DNA of 51,947 nt from Streptomyces adelaidensis (GTDB lineage: Bacteria; Actinomycetota; Actinomycetes; Streptomycetales; Streptomycetaceae): positions 1-51,947 of the forward strand of contig NZ_JAEMUX010000062.1 in NCBI RefSeq assembly GCF_016598475.1, written 5' to 3'. The notes beneath the pieces are model-generated. The model was not told the origin of the DNA. It ran no database searches and saw only the letters and a program-made list of their open reading frames with translations. Position 1 is the stretch's first letter, and each line of letters begins with the position of its first letter. A program made the position numbers and the translations under genes. This document shows, piece after piece, positions 15,079-22,205 of this stretch.

Positions 15079-15107
15079 ACACTAGGAAGGGACCGGGAGG
15101 CGCTCAA
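15079..15107 (-). promoter_or_regulatory. Sigma-70 type promoter for the candidate small RNA
   Basis: On the minus strand TTGAGC (15107-15102) and TAGTGT (15084-15079) are spaced by exactly 17 bp, a good match to the housekeeping Streptomyces promoter. It begins 18 bp beyond the iscB stop codon and points away from iscB. Confidence 0.55.
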
Positions 15108-15124
15108 GCGATTTTCCGAAACGA

Positions 15125-16762
15125 TCACTCGGCGATGACCGTCCGGATCGTGTAGCTGTACCCGTCGCCCCGCTGCAGCAGCCGCAGATTCCAATGGCTG
15201 ACGTTGATCCGGCCGTGTGGTGTGGCGAGACTGTGCTGCCCCCTGGCTCGGACAGAAATACGCCCGGTCCATGTGCCCGCCCACTTACCCGAGGGCATGG
15301 TGGCGCGAACGAGATCCCCGGTGACGTATCCGAAGTGCTGCTTGGCGCGAGCCCTCCGCAGCCGGGGGAATCCGAACCGATCGGGTGTGGTGCGGGCATA
15401 AGAGCCGCGTCCGGTGGCTTTGGCGACGAGGACCTGCCCCGGCACCCGAACGATGGCATCCCCGCCCTCGCGATCCAGCGCGCCGACGCAGAGGGCATCA
15501 AGGGTGTGTGTCTTGTCCAGCCCGGCCGTGGTGCGGTTCTGCTTGGTCAGGGTGCCGGGCCAGTCGTGAACGGGTCTCCCGAGAGCCTCCAGGGCTTCCA
15601 GCAGTCGCCAGCGGGTGGCGTTCATCGCGGCGGCGTCCTGGAGCGGCGCCTTGACCTGCTGGAGGATCTTGGTGAGGCGTTCCGGCCGGTGGGCGAGGAA
15701 GGCGTCGACGGGTCGGTTTCCCTTGGCCTGGTTGCAGGGGATGCAAGCGAGGACGAGGTTGGAGATGCGGTTCGAACCTCCCCGGCTGCGTGGCCGGAGG
15801 TGGTCGATGTTGAGTGGTACGCCGGTGGCGTCGCAGTAGGCGCAGGCGCTGCCCCATTTCTCGTGGAGGTGGGCGCGGGCGTTGGTGCCCGCGAGGGGGC
15901 CGTGCTCGTATTCGGTCCCGCTGAGGGTTCTGCCCGCGCTCATGGAGTGGGTGTCGAAGGCGGTGACTTCCACGTGGATCTCGGTGACGGGTGCGTAGCG
16001 GCACATGCGGGTCACGATTGAGGCGGTGGTGTCGACGCGGTGGTGCAGTGAGGGTGGCAGCCAGCCTGGGGGGTGGGTGCGGTTGTGTGAACGTGGTTTT
16101 CTGTAGCGGCAGTTGGCGGAGCGTCGTCTGTTTCGGTATCCGGCGCGCTGTTGCATGCACATGTGGATCTGGTCGCCGCGATGCTGTAGTTCGACGGAGA
16201 TCAGGCCCCGTCTGGCGATGACCGTGATCCCTTCCCTGCCCGTTTCCTTCTTCTCGTCGGTGAGGGCGAGGCCTGTCCCTTTGGATCCGGGGTCGATGCG
16301 TAGTTGCACGCCGTCGACCTTGGATTCGGCGAGTGTGCGGTCCTTGAGCCGGATGGTGAAGGGAACCTGCCGGGCGACGACGGCTCGTCCCTTGCCGAGG
16401 AGTTCGCGGGCGCGGGCGGGGTGGCAGGGCATGAGGGGCTTGCTGTCCTTGGAGAGGACGAAAACTCTGCCCGCACCGACTCCGCCGGCGTAGGTGTCAC
16501 CGTGTGTGGGGACGTCACCGTCCCCGTTCTCTGCCGTCTCCGCTGCCGTGGCAGTGGTCTTGGCGTGTCGCCGACGGGCTGTGGTGCTGTGCCCGCCGGT
16601 CTCCCCTCGCCCATGTTTCCCGCCGGTGCCCCGCGCGGTGGCGGGGTGTCCGTGAGCCGTTTCGTCCCTGCTCCCGGGGGTGTCTGCTCCCACGGATTCC
16701 AGAGCAGGCTGCTGAGGAAGCACAGCCTGGTGGGTGTTCTCGCCTGCGGGCAACGTAGTCAT
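15125..16762 (-). CDS. iscB: IscB RNA-guided RuvC/HNH nuclease
   Basis: 545 residues from ATG 16762, chosen for its AGGGAGG ribosome-binding site; GTG 16810 and GTG 16693 are in frame. Domains: PLMP domain (VFVLSKDSKPLMPCHPARAR, motif PLMP at 109-112), RuvC-I LRIDPGSKGTGLAL (Asp157), an Arg-rich bridge helix (about 194-225, GYRNRRRSANCRYRKPRS), RuvC-II IHVEVTAFD (Glu265), an HNH domain with CAYC, NIDHLRPRSRGGSNR and CIPC (about 307-343), RuvC-III KTHTLDALCVGAL, then a C-terminal target-recognition part. All nuclease residues are intact. IscB, the Cas9 ancestor, cuts DNA guided by an omega-RNA made upstream. Unusually, about 95 low-complexity Ser/Thr/Gly/His residues precede the PLMP domain, where known IscBs begin. 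No tnpA is nearby, so the element is non-autonomous. Confidence 0.88.
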   Translation of the reverse strand: MTTLPAGENTHQAVLPQQPALESVGADTPGSRDETAHGHPATARGTGGKHGRGETGGHSTTARRRHAKTTATAAETAENGDGDVPTHGDTYAGGVGAGRVFVLSKDSKPLMPCHPARARELLGKGRAVVARQVPFTIRLKDRTLAESKVDGVQLRIDPGSKGTGLALTDEKKETGREGITVIARRGLISVELQHRGDQIHMCMQQRAGYRNRRRSANCRYRKPRSHNRTHPPGWLPPSLHHRVDTTASIVTRMCRYAPVTEIHVEVTAFDTHSMSAGRTLSGTEYEHGPLAGTNARAHLHEKWGSACAYCDATGVPLNIDHLRPRSRGGSNRISNLVLACIPCNQAKGNRPVDAFLAHRPERLTKILQQVKAPLQDAAAMNATRWRLLEALEALGRPVHDWPGTLTKQNRTTAGLDKTHTLDALCVGALDREGGDAIVRVPGQVLVAKATGRGSYARTTPDRFGFPRLRRARAKQHFGYVTGDLVRATMPSGKWAGTWTGRISVRARGQHSLATPHGRINVSHWNLRLLQRGDGYSYTIRTVIAE

Positions 16763-16960
16763 CGGGGCACCTCCCTGATCGTTGAGATCGTGATGACTGG
16801 GGCTGGTCACTCGACGACCGTGTGGTCGGGGAGCGAGTGACCTCCCTTCCTCGGTGCCCTCAAGACGCTAGCGATCAAGTGCCGATGCGGTGCCGATCTC
16901 TGCGCAAAGCCCTCATCTGTGCGAATCCATCCAATTCCTCGAACGGGTAGCCGTGTCTGC
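16763..16960 (-). ncRNA. Candidate omega-RNA (HEARO-type) upstream of iscB
   Basis: On the minus strand directly before iscB, GGGCACC (16859-16853) can pair with GGTGCCC (16771-16765), which overlaps the iscB ribosome-binding site. This closes an 80-nt domain holding a 9-bp stem, GGTCACTCG (16842-16834) with CGAGTGACC (16813-16805), itself capped by a CGACC-ACAC-GGTCG hairpin (16828-16815). Known IscB omega-RNAs (the HEARO family) lie in exactly this place and run into the start codon. The 5' end and guide cannot be fixed by eye; GATCGGCACCGC/ATCGGCAC repeats continue to about 16905. No coding frame fits the interval. Confidence 0.5.
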
Positions 16961-17064
16961 TGCTAAGCGGACTACTTGCACGGTCGGCAGTGACGGTTCT
17001 CCGACGCGGCGCGGGCTGTCATGGATTGGGCGAGCCGCACCGCCGGAGGCAGTAGATGAGCCTG

Positions 17065-17086
17065 GACCGGCCCGTTCGGGCCGGTC
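17065..17086 (-). terminator. Hairpin terminator after the maltokinase-cap gene
   Basis: GACCGGCCC (17065-17073), loop GTTC, GGGCCGGTC (17078-17086): a perfect 9-bp stem with a 4-nt loop, 28 bp past the stop of the minus-strand gene. It probably marks the original boundary between the core gene and the inserted iscB element. Confidence 0.7.
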
Positions 17087-17113
17087 TGCGGGTGCGTCGC
17101 TCCTCGCTCTGTC

Positions 17114-17767
17114 TCAGATCTGAGAGCCCGGCTGCAGTACGGCGAACACCCCGCGGGCCCGGCTGCCGTCCGGCAGGTCCCAGTGGCCTGTGACGTGGCC
17201 CTTCGCGCCGGCCGGGAGGTCGTCGGGGCCGGGCCGGAGGGTTCGGTTCAGGTGGAGGGTCGTGGTGGGCGGGATCGGTATCCGGGTGCCGTCGTGGTCG
17301 TCGGTGGGGGTGGTGGGATCGGCGGACAGCGGGTCGGTGCCCGTGTAGGCGTGGGTGATCTCGGGGTCCGGGGTGTCGGTGAGGCTCTGGGCCTGGGGCT
17401 CGGTGCGGCCTTCGAAGAGGGCGAGGAGCTGGGTGAGGAGGACCGGGTCGTGGCAGCCGTCGTAGGCCCAGCGCTCGCCCAGTACGCCGTGCTCCATCGT
17501 GCCGATGAGGGCGTGGTCGGCGTCGGGGAGAGGGGCGCCTCGGTAGGTGAGGGGGACCAGGTAGTGGACGGGGGTGGGGCCCGAGGTGTCCGTGGCCACC
17601 ATGAATTCGATGCCCACCTCGCCGGCCGGGTCGTCGAGGCGGAAGCCGCCGGCCTTGGTCAGCCTGGGGGCGGTGGGGCCGCCGGTGTACCAGGGGCGGG
17701 TGGGCAGCCAGGTGGTGAGCAGTTCGAGCTTGGTGGGCTTGAGGGTGGTGCGGTGGATGACAGCCAT
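17114..17767 (-). CDS. Maltokinase N-terminal cap-like domain protein
   Basis: 217 residues from ATG 17767. The start MAVIHRTTLKPTKLELLTTW is the conserved opening of the actinobacterial proteins annotated as maltokinase N-cap-like or formerly as glucan-branching-like. Further marks are GGFRLDDPAGEVGIEFMV (about 40-57), YLVPLTYRGAPL and TMEHGVLGERWAYDGCHDPV. In maltokinase (Mak) this small domain caps the kinase; here it stands alone with no kinase domain, so its job is unknown. A Pro/Thr-rich linker (about 140-170) precedes a last beta-rich part. A terminator follows; the upstream 85 bp to the PAS gene hold degenerate CTGTTCCGG-type repeats. Confidence 0.75.
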   Translation of the reverse strand: MAVIHRTTLKPTKLELLTTWLPTRPWYTGGPTAPRLTKAGGFRLDDPAGEVGIEFMVATDTSGPTPVHYLVPLTYRGAPLPDADHALIGTMEHGVLGERWAYDGCHDPVLLTQLLALFEGRTEPQAQSLTDTPDPEITHAYTGTDPLSADPTTPTDDHDGTRIPIPPTTTLHLNRTLRPGPDDLPAGAKGHVTGHWDLPDGSRARGVFAVLQPGSQI

Positions 17768-17852
17768 GGTGGGGATTCTGTCGGACGGCGCGCCCCGACG
17801 GCCCACCCCCTTTCGGCTGTTCCGCCTGTTCTGGTTGTTCCGGCTACTGCGG

Positions 17853-19391
17853 CTATTCCGACGACCTCTCCAGCGCCTCCAGGTCCAGTGCCGTGGCGAT
17901 CCGTACCGCCACGTCCTCCGCGTACACCGCGTCCGTGCGTTCGAACGGGGTGCGGCCGGCGCCGCGCAGGAAGGTGACGACGCCGAGGGTGCGGCCTCGG
18001 CTGCGCAGTACGGCGCAGAGGGCGTGGACGGTGTCCGGGGGCCATTGGCGGCCGGTGGCCCAGTCACGGGCGGTTTCCGGGGCGGCGGTGCCGGCGCTGG
18101 CGCGGACGGAGCCGGCGCGTTCGACGCATTGCAGGGCGGGGTGGCCCGGGCCGTAGCGGACGGGGAGCCCGGCGTGGCCGGCGAGGTGGCTGGGGCCGGG
18201 GGCGCCGCTCGGGGTGGCGGCGGCGCGTACGAGGCGGGCGGGGCCTTCGCCGTCGGCGAGGGAGCCGCCGGCGACGCGGTCGATGAGGGCGTGGTCGGCG
18301 AAGCCGGCGAGGGCGAAGTCGAGGTGGACGGTGGCGGCCTCGCCGGGGTCCTCGCACTCGGCGGCGGCGCGTGCGGCGCGGTGGAGCTGGTTCATGCGGA
18401 AGCGGAGCAGGGAGGCTTCCTGCTCGGTCTGTTTGGACTCGGTGACGTCCTGGAAGAGCCAGCCGACGCCGAGGGGAACCGGTTCTTCGGCGAGGGGGGA
18501 GGCGAGGCGGAGGAAGCCGCTGCGCCAGCAGCGCCGTTTCTCGCCGTCGGGGGTGCGGACGCCGACCCAGATCTCGGCGGGTGCGGGCGGGGCGCCCTCC
18601 GCGAGTACGTGGGTGAGGGCGCTCTCCAGTTCCTCGACGCCCTGGGCGAGCAGTTCGCCGAGGGGGCGCCCGAGGACCGCCGTACGGCCGATGCCGAGGG
18701 AGCGGGCGGCGTGCGCGTTGACGACGGCGGGGCGCAGGTCGGCGTCGACGAGGACGACTCCCCAGGACGCGTCCTCGAAGAGGGCCTCGCTGAGGGCGAT
18801 GGACCGTTCGAGGTCGATCTGCGCGTGGACCTCGCTGAAGGCGGTGTACAGGCCGGCGGGTTTGCCGTCGGGTCCGCGTACGGCGGCGGACTGGGTGCGT
18901 ACGAGGACCCGGCCGCCGTCCTTGGTGACGAGGGCGAACTCGTGCACCTGCCGTCCGGAGGCGTGCATGGCGGCCATCAGCCGCCCCTCGACCTCCTCGG
19001 CGTCGGCGGTGCGTACGGCCCAGCCGGCGAAGCCGTGGCGCCCCACGGCCTCGTCCGCGGTCCAGCCGAGGATGCGTTCGGCCTCGCGGTTCCAGTGGGT
19101 GACGACGCCGTCGGCGTCGAAGGCGCACAGGGCCGCGTCCATCCCGTCCAGCAGCGCGGCGAGAAGGTCCGAGCCGCCGGAGTCCGAGCCGCCGGAGTCC
19201 GGGCCGCCGGAGTCCGGGCCTGTTGTGTTCTCGATGTCGTTGGTGTCCTCGTCCGTCGGACCGTCCTGCTCGGGCTCGTCGGGCCCGAGCTCGTCGGTGG
19301 TCCCACTACGCCGGGAAGCACTCACCTGAACCCCCTGCAGGCTGCGTTGCGTCCGCACGTACGGCGCGTCGGTTCGCTCACTCGTCATCAT
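17853..19391 (-). CDS. PAS/GAF sensor protein without an output domain
   Basis: 512 residues from ATG 19391 (ATG 19388 and GTG 19325, with GGGGG upstream, are alternatives). Order: acidic disordered N-terminus with a (GGxDS)n repeat (about 57-75), PAS domain 1 (LLAALLDGMDAALCAFDADG, HWNREAERILGWTADEAVGR), PAS domain 2 (LFEDASWGVVLVDADLRPAV), a PAS-associated C-terminal segment (GWLFQDVTESKQTEQEA), and a GAF-like end (LCAVLRSRGRTLGVVTFLRG). No kinase, phosphatase or GGDEF domain is present, whereas many Streptomyces PAS-GAF proteins continue into a PP2C phosphatase. It may act by protein-protein contact. The four 15-bp repeats (about 19163-19221) keep the frame. Confidence 0.75.
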   Translation of the reverse strand: MMTSERTDAPYVRTQRSLQGVQVSASRRSGTTDELGPDEPEQDGPTDEDTNDIENTTGPDSGGPDSGGSDSGGSDLLAALLDGMDAALCAFDADGVVTHWNREAERILGWTADEAVGRHGFAGWAVRTADAEEVEGRLMAAMHASGRQVHEFALVTKDGGRVLVRTQSAAVRGPDGKPAGLYTAFSEVHAQIDLERSIALSEALFEDASWGVVLVDADLRPAVVNAHAARSLGIGRTAVLGRPLGELLAQGVEELESALTHVLAEGAPPAPAEIWVGVRTPDGEKRRCWRSGFLRLASPLAEEPVPLGVGWLFQDVTESKQTEQEASLLRFRMNQLHRAARAAAECEDPGEAATVHLDFALAGFADHALIDRVAGGSLADGEGPARLVRAAATPSGAPGPSHLAGHAGLPVRYGPGHPALQCVERAGSVRASAGTAAPETARDWATGRQWPPDTVHALCAVLRSRGRTLGVVTFLRGAGRTPFERTDAVYAEDVAVRIATALDLEALERSSE

Positions 19392-19540
19392 TCAACTCGA
19401 ACGTGACCCGGCCCACATCTGGTTCACGCAAGATTTGGACGAAATCGTTGTACGCCGGATTTCCTCCTCACGGATCTCAGCTGTTTTCAACCGTACTCAA
19501 CGATCCGCAGCCGTTTCCAACGGTTCTCCGGGTGAGGCCG

Positions 19541-20302
19541 TCAGCGCAGGTAGAAGATCCGGTCGCCGTACTCCCGCATCACCCGGTCGTTCCAGTCGAG
19601 CCCGCCGTCCACGTTGCCGGAGCGGAGCAGCGGCGGTTCGATGCCCCGGTCGGCGAGGGAGGCGGCGGCGGTGGCCATGACCGACTGGAGGATCGCGGAG
19701 GTGACGACGGTGGAGGCCGGGGCGAATGGGGCGGGGATGGTGTCGAGGGTGAGTTCGGCGTCGCCGACGGAGATCTTCGAGTCGAGGACGAGGTCGCAGT
19801 GGTCCTTGAGGAAGGTGCCGGAAGAGTGGCGCGAACTGGTCTGTGCGGCGTACGCGACCGAGGTGACGCCGATGACTTTGACGCCCAGCTCCCGGGCGTG
19901 CGAGGCCATCTCGACGGGCAGGGCGTTGCGGCCGGAGAGGGAGATCACCACGAGCAGGTCGCCGGCGCGCAGTGGGCTGGTGTCGAGCACGGCGGTCGCC
20001 AGTCCGTCGACCCGCTCCAGTGCCGAGCCGAGCGTCGCGGGCAGTACGTCCACGCCCACCGCGCCGGGTACGGCGAGGAGGTTCATCAGTGCGAGGCCGC
20101 CGGCCCGGTAGACGAGGTCCTGTGCGGCGAGGGACGAGTGTCCGGCCCCGAACGCGAAGAGGCGGCCCCCCTCGGCGACCGTGTCCGCGATCAGCTCCCC
20201 GGCCGCGGCGAGGCTCTCGCCCTCCTCGTCCCGAACCCGCTCCAGCAGCCCGATCGCCGCGTCGAAGAACCGCCCGCCCACCGTGTCGCCGCCCTGTCCC
20301 AT
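19541..20302 (-). CDS. SIS-domain phosphosugar-binding protein
   Basis: 253 residues from ATG 20302. A single SIS (sugar isomerase) domain: LFAFGAGHSSLAAQDLVYRA (about 48-67), LLVVISLSGRNALPVEMASH with the Ser-rich phosphosugar loop, and VKVIGVTSVAYAAQTSSRHS. Such proteins bind phosphorylated aminosugars (N-acetylmuramate- or glucosamine-phosphates). It resembles MurQ-like or AgaS-like stand-alone SIS proteins, but the reaction cannot be fixed. A DasR-type site lies 50 bp upstream of its start, which fits aminosugar control. It diverges from dmdR. Confidence 0.82.
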   Translation of the reverse strand: MGQGGDTVGGRFFDAAIGLLERVRDEEGESLAAAGELIADTVAEGGRLFAFGAGHSSLAAQDLVYRAGGLALMNLLAVPGAVGVDVLPATLGSALERVDGLATAVLDTSPLRAGDLLVVISLSGRNALPVEMASHARELGVKVIGVTSVAYAAQTSSRHSSGTFLKDHCDLVLDSKISVGDAELTLDTIPAPFAPASTVVTSAILQSVMATAAASLADRGIEPPLLRSGNVDGGLDWNDRVMREYGDRIFYLR

Positions 20303-20351
20303 CCGCCGACCCCTTCGCCTTCGCCGAGTCCTGAGTGTCGCGGATCACGTT

Positions 20352-20367
20352 AGAGGTCTGGACCAGT
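20352..20367. promoter_or_regulatory. Probable DasR-responsive element (dre)
   Basis: AGAGGTCTGGACCAGT matches the 16-bp DasR operator consensus (WGTGGTCTAGACCACW-like) except at two positions. It lies between the SIS gene and dmdR. DasR is the GlcNAc-responsive global regulator of Streptomyces. From memory, it was reported to control dmdR1 and hence siderophores in S. coelicolor, which fits this position. Confidence 0.6.
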
Positions 20368-20400
20368 GGGGTGTCAATAAGTGGGGGCGAAGCCCCATGA

Positions 20401-20435
20401 GGGGTGCGGGGAACCGCGCGACAGGCCACGACCCA
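20401..20435 (+). repeat. Interspersed GC-rich element (copy 2)
   Basis: GGGGTGCGGGGAACCGCGCG followed by ACAGGCCACGACCC, preceded by a GGGGCGAAGCCCC hairpin (20383-20396). It is part of the family described at 8562 and lies between the divergent SIS and dmdR genes. Confidence 0.7.
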
Positions 20436-20639
20436 CCCGCATCCGCCCGGCAACCTGCCCCCCCGAGCTCGTAGGTGGGTCCAGGACAAGCGGGACGCCC
20501 CGGTGGAAATCGGCCAGTGGACCGCCGTCGTAACGCCGTCGTTCCCCCGGCACCGCACGGTTGTCAGTCGGATGCGTAAGAATTGGGTCCAGGGCCAGCG
20601 CAGTAAGCCGGTGTGGCCGACGAAGCCTCCGGCTGAATC

Positions 20640-21392
20640 TCATCGAGGGGCACGTATGTCCGGACTGATCGATACGACGGAGATGTATCTCCGCACCATC
20701 CTCGAGCTGGAGGAGGAAGGTGTGGTCCCCATGCGCGCCCGGATCGCCGAGCGGCTCGACCAGAGCGGCCCCACGGTGAGCCAGACGGTCGCGCGCATGG
20801 AGCGTGACGGCCTGGTGTCCGTCGCCGCGGACCGCCATCTGGAGCTCACGGAGGAGGGCCGCCGGCTCGCGACGCGCGTGATGCGCAAGCACCGCCTCGC
20901 GGAGTGTCTGCTCGTCGACGTGATCGGCCTGGAGTGGGAGCAGGTCCACGCGGAGGCGTGTCGCTGGGAGCACGTGATGAGCGAGGCCGTCGAGCGCCGC
21001 GTACTGGAGCTGCTGCGCCACCCGACCGAGTCGCCGTACGGCAACCCGATCCCGGGGCTGGAAGAGCTGGGCGAGAAGGACGGCGCGGACCCCTTCCTGG
21101 ACGAGGGCATGGTCTCGCTCGCGGACCTCGACCCGGGCACGGAGGGCAAGACCGTCGTCGTACGCCGGATCGGCGAGCCCATCCAGACGGACGCCCAGCT
21201 GATGTACACGCTGCGGCGGGCGGGCGTGCAGCCCGGTTCCGTGGTGAGCGTGACGGAGTCGGCCGGCGGTGTCCTCGTGGGCAGCGGTGGCGAGGCGGCG
21301 GAGCTGGAGGCGGACGTCGCATCCCACGTGTTCGTCGCCAAGCGCTGAGGCGCGTGACTGTTCATCGGCCGACCACCATCGGCTGACGGCAT
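20640..21392 (-). CDS. adm: Antisense frame corresponding to adm
   Basis: An uninterrupted 250-codon frame covers all of dmdR on the opposite strand (starting MPSADGGRPMNSHAPQRLAT). Normally I would reject such a frame as a shadow in high-GC DNA. However, published work on S. coelicolor describes two overlapping antiparallel genes, dmdR1 and adm, with Adm protein produced and affecting siderophores and antibiotics. The frame here spans the same region. Composition (Ser/Arg/Thr-rich) is shadow-like, and I see no strong ribosome-binding site, so confidence is low. Confidence 0.3.
   Translation of the reverse strand: MPSADGGRPMNSHAPQRLATNTWDATSASSSAASPPLPTRTPPADSVTLTTEPGCTPARRSVYISWASVWMGSPIRRTTTVLPSVPGSRSASETMPSSRKGSAPSFSPSSSSPGIGLPYGDSVGWRSSSSTRRSTASLITCSQRHASAWTCSHSRPITSTSRHSARRCLRITRVASRRPSSVSSRWRSAATDTRPSRSMRATVWLTVGPLWSSRSAIRARMGTTPSSSSSRMVRRYISVVSISPDIRAPR
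20656..21348 (+). CDS. dmdR1: DtxR/DmdR-family iron-dependent repressor
   Basis: 230 residues from ATG 20656 (GAGGGG ribosome-binding site). N-terminal winged HTH (MYLRTILELEEEGVVPMRAR, LDQSGPTVSQTVARMERDGL, about 8-55), the metal-binding/dimerisation domain with TRVMRKHRLAECLLVDVIGL and WEQVHAEACRWEHVMSEAVE (His, Cys and Glu ligands), HPTESPYGNPIPG, and a C-terminal SH3-like domain (about 150-230). It represses siderophore and iron-uptake genes when Fe2+ is bound. The place beside the SIS gene equals that of S. coelicolor dmdR1 (SCO4394, from memory). The upstream DasR-like site suggests control by aminosugars. Confidence 0.9.
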   Translation: MSGLIDTTEMYLRTILELEEEGVVPMRARIAERLDQSGPTVSQTVARMERDGLVSVAADRHLELTEEGRRLATRVMRKHRLAECLLVDVIGLEWEQVHAEACRWEHVMSEAVERRVLELLRHPTESPYGNPIPGLEELGEKDGADPFLDEGMVSLADLDPGTEGKTVVVRRIGEPIQTDAQLMYTLRRAGVQPGSVVSVTESAGGVLVGSGGEAAELEADVASHVFVAKR

Positions 21393-21722
21393 CGGCCGAC
21401 CACCATCGGCTGACCGGCATCAGCTGACCGATTTCGACCGCCCCGTGTCGCTCCCGGTCACCCCTTGTCGGCCGGTGTTCGACACGTGTCGGCGGATGTT
21501 CGCATCGTGCGCCAACTCCCGGTGCGGGAGGGGTAGTTGCGGCGCGGTGGGGCCCCTGTCGCGATCCCGCCGAATCCAAGATTCAGTGCGCCGAATCGCA
21601 GCGCTCGGGCCGTTCGCGTGCGAGGCTTGCGCGTGAGGCATATGACCTGAGGGACTCTTTGCCGCCCGGGACGGTGATCCCGTGCGGGCAGGGGAGGGGC
21701 GGGGCGGATGTGCCGTGGACAT
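21349..21722. other. Non-coding interval after dmdR with repeats and hairpins
   Basis: Just past dmdR, CATCGGCYGACCAC-type units are repeated about five times (21363-21429). A CTCCC-GGTGC-GGGAG hairpin (21516-21530) and the palindrome GACACGTGTC (21481-21490) follow. Possible frames of 60-100 codons on either strand have no ribosome-binding site and shadow-like composition, so I call no gene here. Confidence 0.5.
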
Positions 21723-21766
21723 GGGGAGGGCCCCGGCGCCGTGTGGCGCCGGGGCCTGTCCTCCCC
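21723..21766. terminator. Very strong bidirectional hairpin
   Basis: GGCCCCGGCGCC (21729-21740), loop GTGT, GGCGCCGGGGCC (21745-21756): a perfect 12-bp stem, extended by GGGGAG (21723-21728) with CTCCCC (21761-21766). No gene ends close by on the plus strand (dmdR stops 375 bp before), so it either insulates the next small ORF or ends an unseen transcript. Confidence 0.65.
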
Positions 21767-21891
21767 TGTGCTGACCCGGAGCCCCGAGCTCCCAGGGTCA
21801 TCCCCCTCGGACCGTTTTCCCCGAGCGGTCCGCCTCCCTTTGAAGATCTCCCCTCGGCGACGGCGGGCAATCCTTGAGGGAGGTCACTCGA

Positions 21892-21981
21892 ATGAGGGGT
21901 GTAGTCGCCGAGAACGGCATCTTCGAATGTTCATTCGATAACGTGTACGGCGTGGCGTCGCGCGACCCCTGCCAGAAGTGA
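21892..21981 (+). CDS. Small ORF, 29 residues, own ribosome-binding site and terminators
   Basis: ATG 21892 to TGA 21981 encodes a 29-residue peptide beginning MRGVVAENGIFECSFDN and ending SRDPCQK, with two cysteines. GAGGGAGG ends eight bases before the ATG, an ideal spacing. Strong hairpins lie on both sides (21723-21766 and 22033-22058), as for an independent transcription unit. The hydrolase gene starts 224 bp further on. The peptide is not recognisably a known family. Against it: codon third positions are less GC-biased than normal, and the length gives little power to judge. Confidence 0.45.
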   Translation: MRGVVAENGIFECSFDNVYGVASRDPCQK

Positions 21982-22032
21982 CGCGGACACCCCACACGTA
22001 ACGTGCCGACCGATATGCACGCTGTAACACAA

Positions 22033-22058
22033 GTGCCCGCCGTCCGAGTGGCGGGCAC
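22033..22058 (+). terminator. Hairpin after the small ORF
   Basis: GTGCCCGCC (22033-22041), 8-nt loop, GGCGGGCAC (22050-22058): a 9-bp perfect stem 52 bp beyond the 29-residue ORF. It also lies in the leader of the downstream hydrolase gene, so it could act as an attenuator instead. Confidence 0.5.
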
Positions 22059-22205
22059 GGCGGCGGCACCGCAGCCGGAGCAGGAGTGAAACAGCAGGAC
22101 AGCGGTACAGCGGTACGACAGCGGTTAGGACGAGTGGACCGGCCGGCTCGAAGCGGGAGCGAGAGGCGGGAGCGAGCGGTCCGGGCGGGAGTCTGGGGGG
22201 TGCCA

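Noticed and set aside
15498..16160. 220-codon minus-strand frame inside iscB
   Set aside because: Shadow in a second frame of the iscB coding strand; the IscB frame holds all conserved motifs.
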